A stretch of 17,887 nt of DNA from CAVWDI01 sp046259385 (GCA_046259385.1 JBJYWI010000253.1:1-17887); one strand, 5' to 3'; shown: positions 1 through 8,096, numbered from the stretch's first letter. A program made the numbers and translations. Notes: generated by a model from the sequence alone, not told the origin.

Positions 1-639
1 AATGGAAATCCTGTGCCGGATGGGACACCGGTCGATTTTGTACTGACTCTTGTAGGAGAACCAAGCAGTACCAGACAGACTGAAACCACAATAGATGGTG
101 TTGCTGAGACAACTTTCTCCGTTTCAGCATCTGGTACTCATGAATTTTTTGCTGAGAGTGAACAAGCCAGCTCGGATATTCTACGAATCGATATCCCTTC
201 CCCTGGAAATGGGACTACCTCGACACCTCAACAAACTGAAACAGCCATAATCCCATCGCCTTCACCTACTAGTATCTTTGCCCAAATCACAGATCAATCG
301 AATGAAGATGAAGAACCAACCGAACACACAAATATTGCCGATTGGTTTATAGCAGTTTTGATTATATTTGGATTATCCTGGGCGGTTTTCAGGTTATCCG
401 CAATAACAGGTAATGTCCGATGGGGGATCAGGGCCAGCCTACTATCGATTGTAGGAGGGTTGCTTGCTTATTCGTTCCTTGCTTATCAAATACCCAATAA
501 TGAAATCTACATTATTGGTTCTATCTCTCGAAGTGTAATCTTATTTTCGCTCATCGGCGCCATCGCGGGTATTTTTATCATAATTCTCTGGCGCTCAATC
601 TCAAATCGCTTGCGTAAGAATAAAAATTCAAACCACTAA
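1..639 (+). CDS. C-terminal part of an Ig-like-domain membrane protein (5' end outside window)
   Basis: The frame is open to the left edge, so this is the tail of a larger gene; the GTG at 13 is inside a domain and is not taken as the start. The 212 visible residues begin in a beta-rich segment (about 1-65) with the NPVPDGTPVDF and DGVAETTFSVSASGTH patterns typical of Big/invasin-type Ig-like repeats. A Ser/Thr/Pro-rich, then acidic linker follows (about 66-112). Three hydrophobic helices come next (about 115-134, 144-164, 178-197), and the protein ends in a basic tail. The layout suggests an exported domain held at the membrane. The catalytic or main domain is missing, so the function is unknown. 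In related bacteria such tails can follow secreted glycosidases, but that is only a guess here. The gene converges with the kinase gene 26 nt away. Confidence 0.7.
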   Translation, partial: NGNPVPDGTPVDFVLTLVGEPSSTRQTETTIDGVAETTFSVSASGTHEFFAESEQASSDILRIDIPSPGNGTTSTPQQTETAIIPSPSPTSIFAQITDQSNEDEEPTEHTNIADWFIAVLIIFGLSWAVFRLSAITGNVRWGIRASLLSIVGGLLAYSFLAYQIPNNEIYIIGSISRSVILFSLIGAIAGIFIIILWRSISNRLRKNKNSNH

Positions 640-665
640 CTCCTGGAAAATTCTTACCACGTTTT

Positions 666-1658
666 TCACTGGCGGATTAATGTCATTGCTAAACTAAATA
701 ATAACAAACCTAAAGAAACCAGGATTAAGAACCTCTCTGTAGGAGAATTCAACAAATCTGCAAAATCAGGAGCTGGTAAAGCAGCCCTTGGTCCTTTTCC
801 CGGATCCCAATCACCTAACAAGGCGTTTCGAAACTCTTCAACATTCTGAGGGCGTTCATCCGGATGAAGGTTCATTGCCCATAGTATCGCTCTCTCCGTT
901 CGAAGACTGATATTAGGATTAAATTGTCTGGGAGGAATCAGAGCATCTGGTTCCAGGAAAAGTTCTCGTGCTTCAACTGGGCTGTGATTGGTTAATAGAT
1001 GATATAGAGTAGCTCCAAATGCATATACATCACTGCGAATATCAGTATGGCCTGAATCACCGCCGTATTGTTCAAGTGGAGTATAAAGGGCTGTACCGCG
1101 GCCCTGGAGGACCGTTACAGTCACCTCATTTGAAGCCAGGATTTTTACAAGTCCAAAATCCACAAGTTTTAATAAATTGTTAGGTGTCAATTTCAGGTTG
1201 CTGGGTTTCACATCCCTGTGAACAATAGGAGGTGTTTGGCTGTGCAAATAACTTAATGCATCTGCAAGCTGATTTGCCCAACCCAACACCTCTCTCTCTG
1301 CCAGGAATTCCTCTTTCTGTCGGGCTTCAATCATCAAAGTGCGAAGATCTTTCCCTGGCACATAGTCCATCACCAAATAATCTCGACCGTCATGAGAAAA
1401 AAAATCGGAAACTTTTGGAAGGTTAGGATGATCCAAGCGCGCAAGGACAGTTGCCTCACGCATAAATTGATCACGAGCTTGTTCAGCCAATTCCTCGTTC
1501 AAATCATAGGAATGGTCAACTTCTTTTAAGGCACATAACCTACCTTCTAACCGGATATCATCAGCCAGATATATACTTCCCATCCCACCTTGGCCAATAA
1601 TTCTTTGTATCCTGTATCTTTCTCGTAAAATCTCGCCGGATTTAATTGGAGTCGTCAT
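666..1658 (-). CDS. Tail-anchored Hanks-type serine/threonine protein kinase
   Basis: A 330-residue protein kinase with a complete set of catalytic motifs: glycine loop GQGGMG (22-27), ATP-binding Lys45 in ALKEV, Glu68 of helix C, catalytic loop HRDVKPSN (147-154, Asp149), DFG (167-169) and RSDVYAFG (208-215). The usual APE motif reads PLE (194-196), a common bacterial variant. One hydrophobic helix (about 309-326) sits at the extreme C-terminus with only a few residues after it, so the kinase is cytosolic and membrane-tethered with no extracellular sensor, unlike PASTA-type PknB. An ATG start is used with only a weak ribosome site (TTAGG directly before it). Divergently placed next to an FHA protein, a phosphothreonine-binding family, which is its likely partner by context. 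Kinase activity is strongly supported; the substrate is not known. Confidence 0.93.
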   Translation of the reverse strand: MTTPIKSGEILRERYRIQRIIGQGGMGSIYLADDIRLEGRLCALKEVDHSYDLNEELAEQARDQFMREATVLARLDHPNLPKVSDFFSHDGRDYLVMDYVPGKDLRTLMIEARQKEEFLAEREVLGWANQLADALSYLHSQTPPIVHRDVKPSNLKLTPNNLLKLVDFGLVKILASNEVTVTVLQGRGTALYTPLEQYGGDSGHTDIRSDVYAFGATLYHLLTNHSPVEARELFLEPDALIPPRQFNPNISLRTERAILWAMNLHPDERPQNVEEFRNALLGDWDPGKGPRAALPAPDFADLLNSPTERFLILVSLGLLLFSLAMTLIRQ

Positions 1659-1701
1659 CCTAATTCACTTTAAGTTATTGCTTTCTTAATTGCGTTTACC
1701 T

Positions 1702-1725
1702 ACCGGTCAGATCATGCAAACCGGT
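1702..1725. promoter_or_regulatory. Paired ACCGGT palindromes in divergent intergenic region
   Basis: The 117-nt gap between the kinase and FHA-regulator starts holds two copies of the self-complementary hexamer ACCGGT (1702-1707 and 1720-1725), 18 bp apart centre to centre. The second extends to the 8-bp palindrome AACCGGTT. The placement between divergent genes fits an operator, perhaps for the winged-helix protein encoded next door. On the plus strand TATACT (1756-1761) could be a -10 element, which would give a leader of only about 8 nt before the ATG at 1776; no good -35 is visible. Function is inferred. Confidence 0.3.
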
Positions 1726-1775
1726 TCATCTAAAAATCTAAGTTGTATATGTTATTATACTCATCTGTAGTGTTA

Positions 1776-2501
1776 ATGAATACTCAAAACGAATCATCCA
1801 TTTTATTAGCGCAGTCCGGTCCCTTAAACGGAAAAAGGTGGATTTTAGACCGGGAATTGATTTTAGGTAGAGATCAAAACTGCGATATTGTGATATCAGA
1901 CAGACAGGTTTCAAGGCATCATGCAAAAATCCTTCACACTCCCAAAGGAGTCATTCTGGAAGACTTAAAAAGCAAGAACGGTACACATATTAATGGAAAG
2001 AAAATAATTGATCCCGTTGTGCTCACCGATGGGGATGTTGTTATGATTGCCTTTGCACAACAATTGGTTTTCTTGAGTTCAGACGCTACGCTTCCATTGG
2101 ATTCTCAACAAATTAATATTGTCGCATCAGATCAGAATGATAGAGTATCTTCTTCAGAAATCGCCAGGAAATTACAATTGGACCGAAAAGCACGGAGGGT
2201 ATGGATACAAACACTAGGTGAAAAAAATAATCTTATTGAAGTTGAGATCACTCCTCCTTTATCCTTGGCGCAGTTTCGATTACTAGAGCAATTGTATATC
2301 AACCAAGGACGTGTAGTATCAAGATTTGACTTAATAACTACCATATGGGGCGAAAGTCAAGCTCTGGAGATTTCAATGCAGGCGTTGGATGCTCTTGTCA
2401 GACGTTTAAGAGACAGGCTCGCCGCAGTAGATACGGAGCATGATTACATCATAACAGTCCGAGGGCACGGTTTGAGGTTAGAAAACCCCCTACTTGATTA
2501 A
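1776..2501 (+). CDS. FHA domain protein with C-terminal OmpR-type winged helix
   Basis: Numbered from the ATG at 1776 (241 residues). An FHA domain occupies about 8-100, with the phosphopeptide-binding signature GR (31-32), SRHH (46-49), NGT (68-70) and NG (73-74). After a linker, residues about 150-237 form a winged helix of the Trans_reg_C/OmpR-PhoB class, ending in the typical ITVRGHGLRLE wing. There is no receiver domain, so input is probably recognition of a phosphothreonine rather than aspartate phosphorylation. The order is the reverse of mycobacterial EmbR, in which the winged helix precedes FHA and which is phosphorylated by the neighbouring kinase PknH. In-frame starts at 1743 (TTG) and 1749 (ATG) would add 11 or 9 residues upstream of the domain; 1776 fits the domain edge better, though no start has a strong ribosome site. 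It ends 4 nt from the convergent CpXC gene. Confidence 0.88.
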   Translation: MNTQNESSILLAQSGPLNGKRWILDRELILGRDQNCDIVISDRQVSRHHAKILHTPKGVILEDLKSKNGTHINGKKIIDPVVLTDGDVVMIAFAQQLVFLSSDATLPLDSQQINIVASDQNDRVSSSEIARKLQLDRKARRVWIQTLGEKNNLIEVEITPPLSLAQFRLLEQLYINQGRVVSRFDLITTIWGESQALEISMQALDALVRRLRDRLAAVDTEHDYIITVRGHGLRLENPLLD

Positions 2502-2505
2502 ATAT

Positions 2506-3855
2506 CTAATTCACCTGTATGTTTTTCGCCATAGAAAAACGCAGAACCTCACGATACACTTCGGAGGTTTTTTCTGCTAATTCTTTGTTATCACTTTCCT
2601 GGGTTTGCATTACAACACTTGATAACAAATTTGTAAATTCAGGTGTAATTTTATCTGCATTTTCCTCAAGCATTTTCTGACGTTCCGCACTGTCTGCTGT
2701 TTTAATAAGCTTTTCTATAAACTCCACCTCCTTAGGCGGCGCGCTTGCTTCCTTGATAATTTCAAATATTGAGTTTATTTTTTCAATTTCAGCCAGGTCT
2801 CCATTTTTTCGAGCCAATTCCAGTTTTTGATTCAATTCACTGAGAAAGAACTCATCAACGACTGGCAGTGCTTTGATCGTAGCATCCTTCACATCCGGAG
2901 AAGAGAGTATCTGTTCAATCAATCGCCGTTTATCACTAATAATCGCTTCAATTTGCTTATCGTATTCTTTAGTCATTTCGATTAGATCATTTCTTAATTT
3001 GACCAATCTGGATCTACCTTCACCTCTAGCTCTATCAATCCTCTCACTTAATAACAGAAAGAATGAATAATCCATTACCGGTCGCACGAGGTTTACCAAT
3101 GCCTGCAACCTCGTTTCATTAGGCGCATTCAAAATAAGGTCAAGTACTTTCTCCCGGCTCAAATCATCCCCAGCCTCACGAAGGTCTAGCATTGCTGCTT
3201 CAATTTCTTCCGATTGAGATTTCACTTGTTGTCCAAAAGTGGAGGTTTCCAAAATAAGTTCCAGGATATGTGAAAGGCGTTCCGCTGTTTCTTCATCGCC
3301 GCTTGCTGCAGCAGCCTCGGCAAGCCTTTGTAGGATCACCAGAAATTCAGAATCGATAATTTTATCTTCTTGTTGGATAATTTCCTTAACCAGATCATCA
3401 TTTTCCTGTTCAGCGATATGTTGAATTAATTTCAGTTTATCCTGTTGAGCTTGAATCATCTCCTTGGTTATTCCCTCAGCTTCTAAAACCCTTTCAATCA
3501 AACCCTGAACAGTTAAAGTTGCCTGAGGTTGTAACAAATATCCCTTCCGTTTCTCCTGAGGAAGCCGATTGGTAATCTGGTTTATCATGATTCCAATTAT
3601 TCGTTCTTGCTCATCTCTAGAGATATTGACATCCGGTGGGATAAACGTTAGCAATAATTCTTTGTCAGGGTCATGATACACAATAGGAGTAGATGCTTGT
3701 CCCTGAAATCCGCAGTACGGGCATTTTACAATATTAAACGCACCTGAGAGTAATTTCTGTTTTGCGGTAGGATCATCGTTTACATCAAATAACCTATCAA
3801 TGTCGGCAACGATTGTTTGCCGGCAATTTGGGCATTCTATATTGGTTTTTGGCAT
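2506..3855 (-). CDS. CpXC-domain protein with four helical repeats
   Basis: A 449-residue cytosolic protein. The N-terminal part (about 5-125) resembles the CpXC domain, with two metal-ligand pairs CPNC (8-11) and CPYC (45-48), presumably one zinc site. The rest is predicted helical and charged. I see four related units of about 60 residues at about 143-203, 238-297, 312-370 and 380-440. Each has a leading helix, a D/T-x-x-F core (F171, F265, F337, F407) and a trailing helix often containing GD..E or similar. No catalytic motif is recognised, and the function is unknown. The ATG start has CTGGAG about 9 nt upstream. It follows the histidine kinase gene by 27 nt and is very likely co-transcribed with it, so a role in the same pathway is a context-based guess. 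Confidence 0.85.
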   Translation of the reverse strand: MPKTNIECPNCRQTIVADIDRLFDVNDDPTAKQKLLSGAFNIVKCPYCGFQGQASTPIVYHDPDKELLLTFIPPDVNISRDEQERIIGIMINQITNRLPQEKRKGYLLQPQATLTVQGLIERVLEAEGITKEMIQAQQDKLKLIQHIAEQENDDLVKEIIQQEDKIIDSEFLVILQRLAEAAAASGDEETAERLSHILELILETSTFGQQVKSQSEEIEAAMLDLREAGDDLSREKVLDLILNAPNETRLQALVNLVRPVMDYSFFLLLSERIDRARGEGRSRLVKLRNDLIEMTKEYDKQIEAIISDKRRLIEQILSSPDVKDATIKALPVVDEFFLSELNQKLELARKNGDLAEIEKINSIFEIIKEASAPPKEVEFIEKLIKTADSAERQKMLEENADKITPEFTNLLSSVVMQTQESDNKELAEKTSEVYREVLRFSMAKNIQVN

Positions 3856-3882
3856 ATATTTAAACTCCAGGAATTCATTTAT

Positions 3883-5448
3883 TCAACGTTTGTCCATCTC
3901 TCTTGGGATGGAAAAACAAACTCGGGTTCCATTCTGAGGGCTTGGATCAATCCAGATTCTGCCGCCGTGTGCTTCTACTACGGCACGTGCGAGGTATAAA
4001 CCTAAACCAGCACCTTTAGTTGTTTTTGCGGCTTTGTCAGCACGATAAAATCGATCAAAAATAAATGGTATATCATTTGCAGCAATTCCTGGCCCCTCAT
4101 CACTAACACACACAATAACCTGTCCAGGAACATAATTTCCCTCAATTAAAATTTTCCCGCCGCCTGGTGAATACTTAATTGCATTAGAAATTAAATTCGA
4201 CAAAACCTGTTCGAGGCGATTTTCATCTCCAAGAATGATAGGGAAACCTTGTTTAAAACTGACCGTGATCTCATGAATCTCTGATTGGGTTCGAAACCGG
4301 TTAGCGATACTCTCAGCCATGGTTTCCAATTCAACTTCGGATAAATTTATTGATAGGGCACCTGCTTGCAGCCGTGATGCATCCAGTAAATTATCAATGA
4401 GTTCGGTAAGGCGATCCGCTTCTTCTTCGATGACCTCGAGACTATCCTGCACCACTTCACGTTCCCAGGATGCATCATCTCTTCTTAAAGTCCCTACATA
4501 ACCCTTAATCAGGGCGACTGGAGTCCGCAGTTCATGACTTATCACGGATATAAAGGTGCTTTTAATCTCATCCGCTTCTCTAAAATGAGTAATATCTCGA
4601 ACTGATGCAATAATATTGATCAGGTTCCCTTCAACGGAAAACAGAGGGGCATATGTTATCCCTACTGGTAAGGGAGTAGCAACTTTTCTATTCAAATCAC
4701 CTTCAATGTATAGTGTGGCATTGGGTGTTAGCGGCCAACCACCTGCTTCAGCCTGCTCAAGAGACATGCCTTCTTTAATTTCAGCCCATTGAATGAATTG
4801 ATCATGCGGCTCACCAATTATTTCATCTACTGTCTCCCCTAACATTCGCGCCATTGCCCGATTGCATCTTTCGAAATTTTTAGCTGCGGAAAGGATAAAA
4901 ATACCATCTGCTACAGAGTCCAAAAGAGCTGACATGCGTCTTTCTTCATGCAGCACCTGTGTGTACAATTTTGCATTTTGGACAGCGACCGCAGCTTGGT
5001 CAGCGAAGCTTTGCAGGAGTGTTGTATCGTTCTTTGAGAAGCTTCCCCTGTAGTTCCTGAATACAAACAATACACCAATAACCTGGTTCTTTGCAATCAA
5101 TGGCAATCCTACCCCGGTTAATAAACCAAGACTTGCGGCTCTGGTTAATCCCTGTAATAATCGGTTGATTTCAGGTAGTTCAAATCGCGCTGGATCCTGA
5201 TTTTTTTCAACATTAGAAAGCAGCCTGTCGATTCTCTCCAGAAATATATCCGGGATTCCCTGGGAAACTGCTACTGACCAACCCTGCTGGTTTTCTCTGA
5301 GGGCAATCAAACCAGCCTGACCTGCCAGCATCTCCACGGATATAAATAGAATGCGCGCAAGTACTTTATCTAAATCGAGTTCCTGCGTTATAGCTCGAAG
5401 GATTTCGAGTAAATAATCTCGCTGGCGGACTCGTAAATCAGGCAGCAA
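3883..5448 (-). CDS. Soluble GAF-PAS sensor histidine kinase
   Basis: A 521-residue hybrid-free sensor kinase. Domains in order: GAF (about 15-165), a coiled linker, PAS (about 172-290), HisKA dimerisation with phospho-acceptor His305 in SHELRTP (304-310), and HATPase_c with N box NLISNAIKYSP (418-428), G1 DEGPGI (450-455), F box FDRFYRA (464-470) and G2 GAGLGL (479-484). There is no transmembrane segment, so it senses a cytosolic signal through GAF/PAS; the ligand is unknown. It starts with TTG at 5448, overlapping the aminotransferase stop by 11 nt; GGGGAG lies 10 nt upstream inside the aminotransferase gene, supporting this start and translational coupling. No response regulator is encoded in the window, so its partner must lie elsewhere. 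Confidence 0.93.
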   Translation of the reverse strand: MLPDLRVRQRDYLLEILRAITQELDLDKVLARILFISVEMLAGQAGLIALRENQQGWSVAVSQGIPDIFLERIDRLLSNVEKNQDPARFELPEINRLLQGLTRAASLGLLTGVGLPLIAKNQVIGVLFVFRNYRGSFSKNDTTLLQSFADQAAVAVQNAKLYTQVLHEERRMSALLDSVADGIFILSAAKNFERCNRAMARMLGETVDEIIGEPHDQFIQWAEIKEGMSLEQAEAGGWPLTPNATLYIEGDLNRKVATPLPVGITYAPLFSVEGNLINIIASVRDITHFREADEIKSTFISVISHELRTPVALIKGYVGTLRRDDASWEREVVQDSLEVIEEEADRLTELIDNLLDASRLQAGALSINLSEVELETMAESIANRFRTQSEIHEITVSFKQGFPIILGDENRLEQVLSNLISNAIKYSPGGGKILIEGNYVPGQVIVCVSDEGPGIAANDIPFIFDRFYRADKAAKTTKGAGLGLYLARAVVEAHGGRIWIDPSPQNGTRVCFSIPREMDKR

Positions 5449-6772
5449 ATTCAGTTATCTCCCCAAGGCTGATTGATATTGATTCATCAAGAATTTGAAA
5501 GGCTTCATCAATTTCATCGATGGAAACACACAGCGGCGGGGCGATTCGAATCGTACTCTTACCGCAACCAAGTAACAGCAATCCACGCTCGAACGCATTG
5601 TGCACTATTGTTTCACTGAGAACCTTGGCAGGTTTTTTAGATTCCTTACTTTCGACAAAATCAATCCCAAGCATTAATCCCTTACCGCGAATCTCACCGA
5701 CACAAGGGTATTCGGAAAACAAAATCTTTGCTTGATTAGTTGCGTATTCTCCAACCAACCTGGCGTTTTCCAAATATTTGGTTTCTAAAACCTCTAGAGT
5801 TGCAAGTGCAGCGGAACATGAAATCGGGTTACCACCATACGTATTGCCATGTGATCCTTTAGGCCAGTCCATTACCGATTCCTTAGCAAAAGTGATCCCC
5901 AAAGGCAAACCAGAAGCGATGCCTTTAGCAGAGCAAACGATATCTGGTTCAACATCAAAGTGTTCAATAGCCCACCATTTTCCGGTGCGACCTACCCCAG
6001 ATTGAACTTCATCTGCAATCAATAAAATTCCATACCGGTCGCATAAATCCCTTAAAGCAGGGAAAAAACCAGTGGCAGGTACCACGTAGCCGCCTTCTCC
6101 AAGGATAGGTTCGACAATAATTCCTGCAACATCCTCAGGAGGTTGCAATCTTTCCAATACCTGTTCTTCAATATACCGGACTATTGTCTCCCCATAATTC
6201 TCACCGGGAGAGGAAATCAAGACAGGTCGATATGGATCGGGATACGGTACATGCACTACCCCGTTCATCAAAGGGAAGAAACCGTGTTTGTAAATGGGTT
6301 TACTCGCCGTAAAAGATATTGCCCCCATTGTACGTCCGTGAAAAGCGCCATGAAAAGCGATAAATTGAGTCCTGCCAGAGTGGAATCGCGCTAGTTTTAT
6401 AGCTGCTTCAACGCTTTCCGCACCTGAGTTGCACATAAAAGACACAGCCCCCTCTTTGAACGGAGCAATCCTATCGATTATTTCTGCAAGCTGTATCCAT
6501 TTCTCGTGATAGAAATCCGAGGAAATATGAAGAAACTTTTCTGCCTGTTCCTGGATTGACTTCACGACATCCGGGTGACTGTGTCCAGTTGCAACCACGG
6601 CAATCCCAGCAGCAAAATCTAAAAATCTATTTCCATCAACATCCCAGACTTCTACACCTCTCCCATGATCCATTACAAATGGGTATGCTCGCGGATATGA
6701 TCCTGAGATGACTTTCTGGTCACGGTCGATAAGGTTACGTGCAATCGGACCTGGAATATTTAAGGTTTCCAT
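5438..6772 (-). CDS. Class III PLP aminotransferase (acetylornithine/4-aminobutyrate type)
   Basis: A 444-residue fold-type I, class III pyridoxal-phosphate enzyme of full length. Visible features: DVDGNRFLDFAAGIAV (45-60), phosphate-binding SGAES (116-120), FHGRTMGA (144-151), cofactor Asp254 in IADEVQSGVGRTG and Schiff-base Lys283 in SAKGIASGLPLG. The N-terminus (PGP..RNLIDRD...) resembles the archaeal and Chloroflexota 'acetylornithine aminotransferase family' group, which includes ornithine transaminases and amino-acid racemases, as much as GabT. The substrate (GABA, ornithine, acetylornithine, or racemisation of a neutral amino acid) cannot be settled here. The ATG has a strong AAGGAG 7 nt upstream. 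It is the first gene of a three-gene operon with a histidine kinase and a CpXC protein; no arginine or GABA pathway genes are adjacent. Confidence 0.9.
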   Translation of the reverse strand: METLNIPGPIARNLIDRDQKVISGSYPRAYPFVMDHGRGVEVWDVDGNRFLDFAAGIAVVATGHSHPDVVKSIQEQAEKFLHISSDFYHEKWIQLAEIIDRIAPFKEGAVSFMCNSGAESVEAAIKLARFHSGRTQFIAFHGAFHGRTMGAISFTASKPIYKHGFFPLMNGVVHVPYPDPYRPVLISSPGENYGETIVRYIEEQVLERLQPPEDVAGIIVEPILGEGGYVVPATGFFPALRDLCDRYGILLIADEVQSGVGRTGKWWAIEHFDVEPDIVCSAKGIASGLPLGITFAKESVMDWPKGSHGNTYGGNPISCSAALATLEVLETKYLENARLVGEYATNQAKILFSEYPCVGEIRGKGLMLGIDFVESKESKKPAKVLSETIVHNAFERGLLLLGCGKSTIRIAPPLCVSIDEIDEAFQILDESISISLGEITEFAA

Positions 6773-6855
6773 TACTTATCTCCTTAGTTTTTTTCATATT
6801 TGATAGGTTGTATTACGGGTTTTTTTTAGCGCATAATCTTACATAAAGCCAAAGC

Positions 6856-6861
6856 ATTATA
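6856..6861 (-). promoter_or_regulatory. Candidate -10 element for the aminotransferase operon
   Basis: The minus strand reads TATAAT here, a consensus -10, with a predicted transcript start near 6849 and a leader of about 76 nt. No convincing -35 lies 16-18 nt upstream (best TCGGAA), so this is a -10 match only. It sits in the 214-nt gap between two divergent genes, back to back with the tgt promoter candidate. Confidence 0.33.
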
Positions 6862-6895
6862 CTCCAATGTTACCTCCTTCCGATTTGATTTGCTT

Positions 6896-6925
6896 ATAAC
6901 ATGGCGGTAGAAAAAAGGTTATAAT
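6896..6925 (+). promoter_or_regulatory. Candidate promoter of tgt-uppP
   Basis: ATAACA at 6896-6901 (4 of 6 matches to the -35 consensus) lies 18 nt before a perfect TATAAT at 6920-6925. The predicted transcript start is near 6932, giving a leader of about 55 nt to the GTG start at 6987. Nothing else regulatory, such as a riboswitch-like fold, was recognised in the gap. Confidence 0.5.
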
Positions 6926-6986
6926 CGCCCCTCGGTTTATTGAAAACAATTCTGCTTTAAAAATAGAAACGCCGCAAGGATACAAT

Positions 6987-8096
6987 GTGGTTACATTTGA
7001 AATTGTCAATTCCCAAGAAAAAGCAAGGGCTGGTATCTTGCGCACCTCTCACGGTGAAATATTAACTCCTGTTTTTGCCCCTGTTGGAACACAAGCAAGT
7101 GTAAAATCGCTCACTCCTGCACAACTTGAAGAATTGAACACCCAGTTAATTCTGGCGAATACTTATCATTTATCTCTTCGACCAGGAGAAGATTTGATCG
7201 CTGAGTTCGGTGGATTACATAAATTTATGAACTGGAATCGACCCATTCTGACAGATTCAGGCGGATTTCAAATATTCTCATTAGCATCTTCAAGGTCGAT
7301 AAGCGATAATGGTGTAAATTTTAAGAGCCATATCAACGGCTCTGATCAGTTTCTCTCACCCGAAAAGGCAGTAGAAATTCAGGAGAAATTAGGCGCTGAT
7401 ATTATTATGGCTTTGGATGAGTGCGCGCCTCCGTACGACTTCGATTACAACCATCAGGCTATGAACCGGACACACATCTGGGCAGAGCGCTGCCTGAAAG
7501 CAAAGAGGCAGGATAGCCAGATAATGTTTGGCATTGTTCAAGGCGGCGTCTTTCCTGACCTTCGAACAAAATCAGCTGAATATATATCTTCCTTAGATTT
7601 TTTTGGAAATGCAATTGGAGGGCTTTCGGTTGGAGAGTCGAAAAAAGAGATGTATAGTTCGGTAAAAATTGTAACCGATATCCTTCCTTATGAAAAACCG
7701 CGTTATTTGATGGGTGTCGGGACACCCGAAGATATAGTAACCGCTGTCCAACTCGGCGTGGATATGTTTGATTGTGTGCTTCCCACAAGATTAGCAAGAC
7801 ACAATTCAGCGATGCTTAAATATGGACGGCTGAATCTCGTCAATGCATCATATTCACGCGACAGCCGACCCATTGACGAATCTTGTTTGTGTTATACCTG
7901 TTTAAATTTCAGCCGCGCTTATCTGAGACATCTAATCAACGCAAAGGAAATGCTGTCTGCAACACTGCTCTCAATTCATAATATTCATACACTGCTTGAA
8001 TTAGTTAAAGACATTCGAAACGCCATTCTAAAATCCCAATTTGATATTTTCGCGGAAGAATTTTTTTCGTTTTCCCGGAAAAATTTAGAGTTATGA
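6987..8096 (+). CDS. tgt: tRNA-guanine transglycosylase (queuosine pathway)
   Basis: A 369-residue enzyme that swaps guanine at position 34 of GUN-anticodon tRNAs for the queuosine precursor preQ1. Visible hallmarks: TPVFAPVGTQASVK (27-40), ANTYHL (57-62), LTDSGGFQIFSL (88-99) with Asp90 matching the conserved active-site Asp, FGIVQGG (181-187), GGLSVGE (211-217), catalytic nucleophile Asp262 in FDCVLPTRLARH, and the zinc site C-x-C-x2-C (Cys300, Cys302, Cys305) plus His331. Length matches the bacterial family. GTG is the start; AAGGA lies 6 nt upstream, and the overlapping ATG at 6985 is in another frame. The stop overlaps the start of uppP by 4 nt, indicating coupling. No queC, queD, queE, queF or queA gene is nearby. 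Confidence 0.97.
   Translation: MVTFEIVNSQEKARAGILRTSHGEILTPVFAPVGTQASVKSLTPAQLEELNTQLILANTYHLSLRPGEDLIAEFGGLHKFMNWNRPILTDSGGFQIFSLASSRSISDNGVNFKSHINGSDQFLSPEKAVEIQEKLGADIIMALDECAPPYDFDYNHQAMNRTHIWAERCLKAKRQDSQIMFGIVQGGVFPDLRTKSAEYISSLDFFGNAIGGLSVGESKKEMYSSVKIVTDILPYEKPRYLMGVGTPEDIVTAVQLGVDMFDCVLPTRLARHNSAMLKYGRLNLVNASYSRDSRPIDESCLCYTCLNFSRAYLRHLINAKEMLSATLLSIHNIHTLLELVKDIRNAILKSQFDIFAEEFFSFSRKNLEL

Noticed and set aside
13..639. GTG at 13 as the true start of the first gene
   Set aside because: The frame is open to base 1 and the residues before it (NGNP) continue the Ig-like pattern, so the gene begins outside the window.
1743..1775. TTG at 1743 or ATG at 1749 as start of the FHA regulator
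   Set aside because: They add 11 or 9 residues outside the FHA domain, overlap the likely -10 TATACT, and have no ribosome site; the ATG at 1776 fits the domain better.
2521..2540. Perfect hairpin GTTTTTC-GCCATA-GAAAAAC as a terminator
   Set aside because: It lies inside the 3' coding end of the CpXC gene and has no U-run after it on either strand.
6826..6867. 13-codon leader peptide on the minus strand behind AAGGAGGT, ahead of the aminotransferase
   Set aside because: The TTG start would lie upstream of the transcript start predicted from TATAAT at 6861-6856, and no attenuator-like stems or biased codons are seen.
7459..7797. 112-codon antisense reading frame across tgt
   Set aside because: It is fully covered by highly conserved tgt coding sequence and shows no protein-like features.
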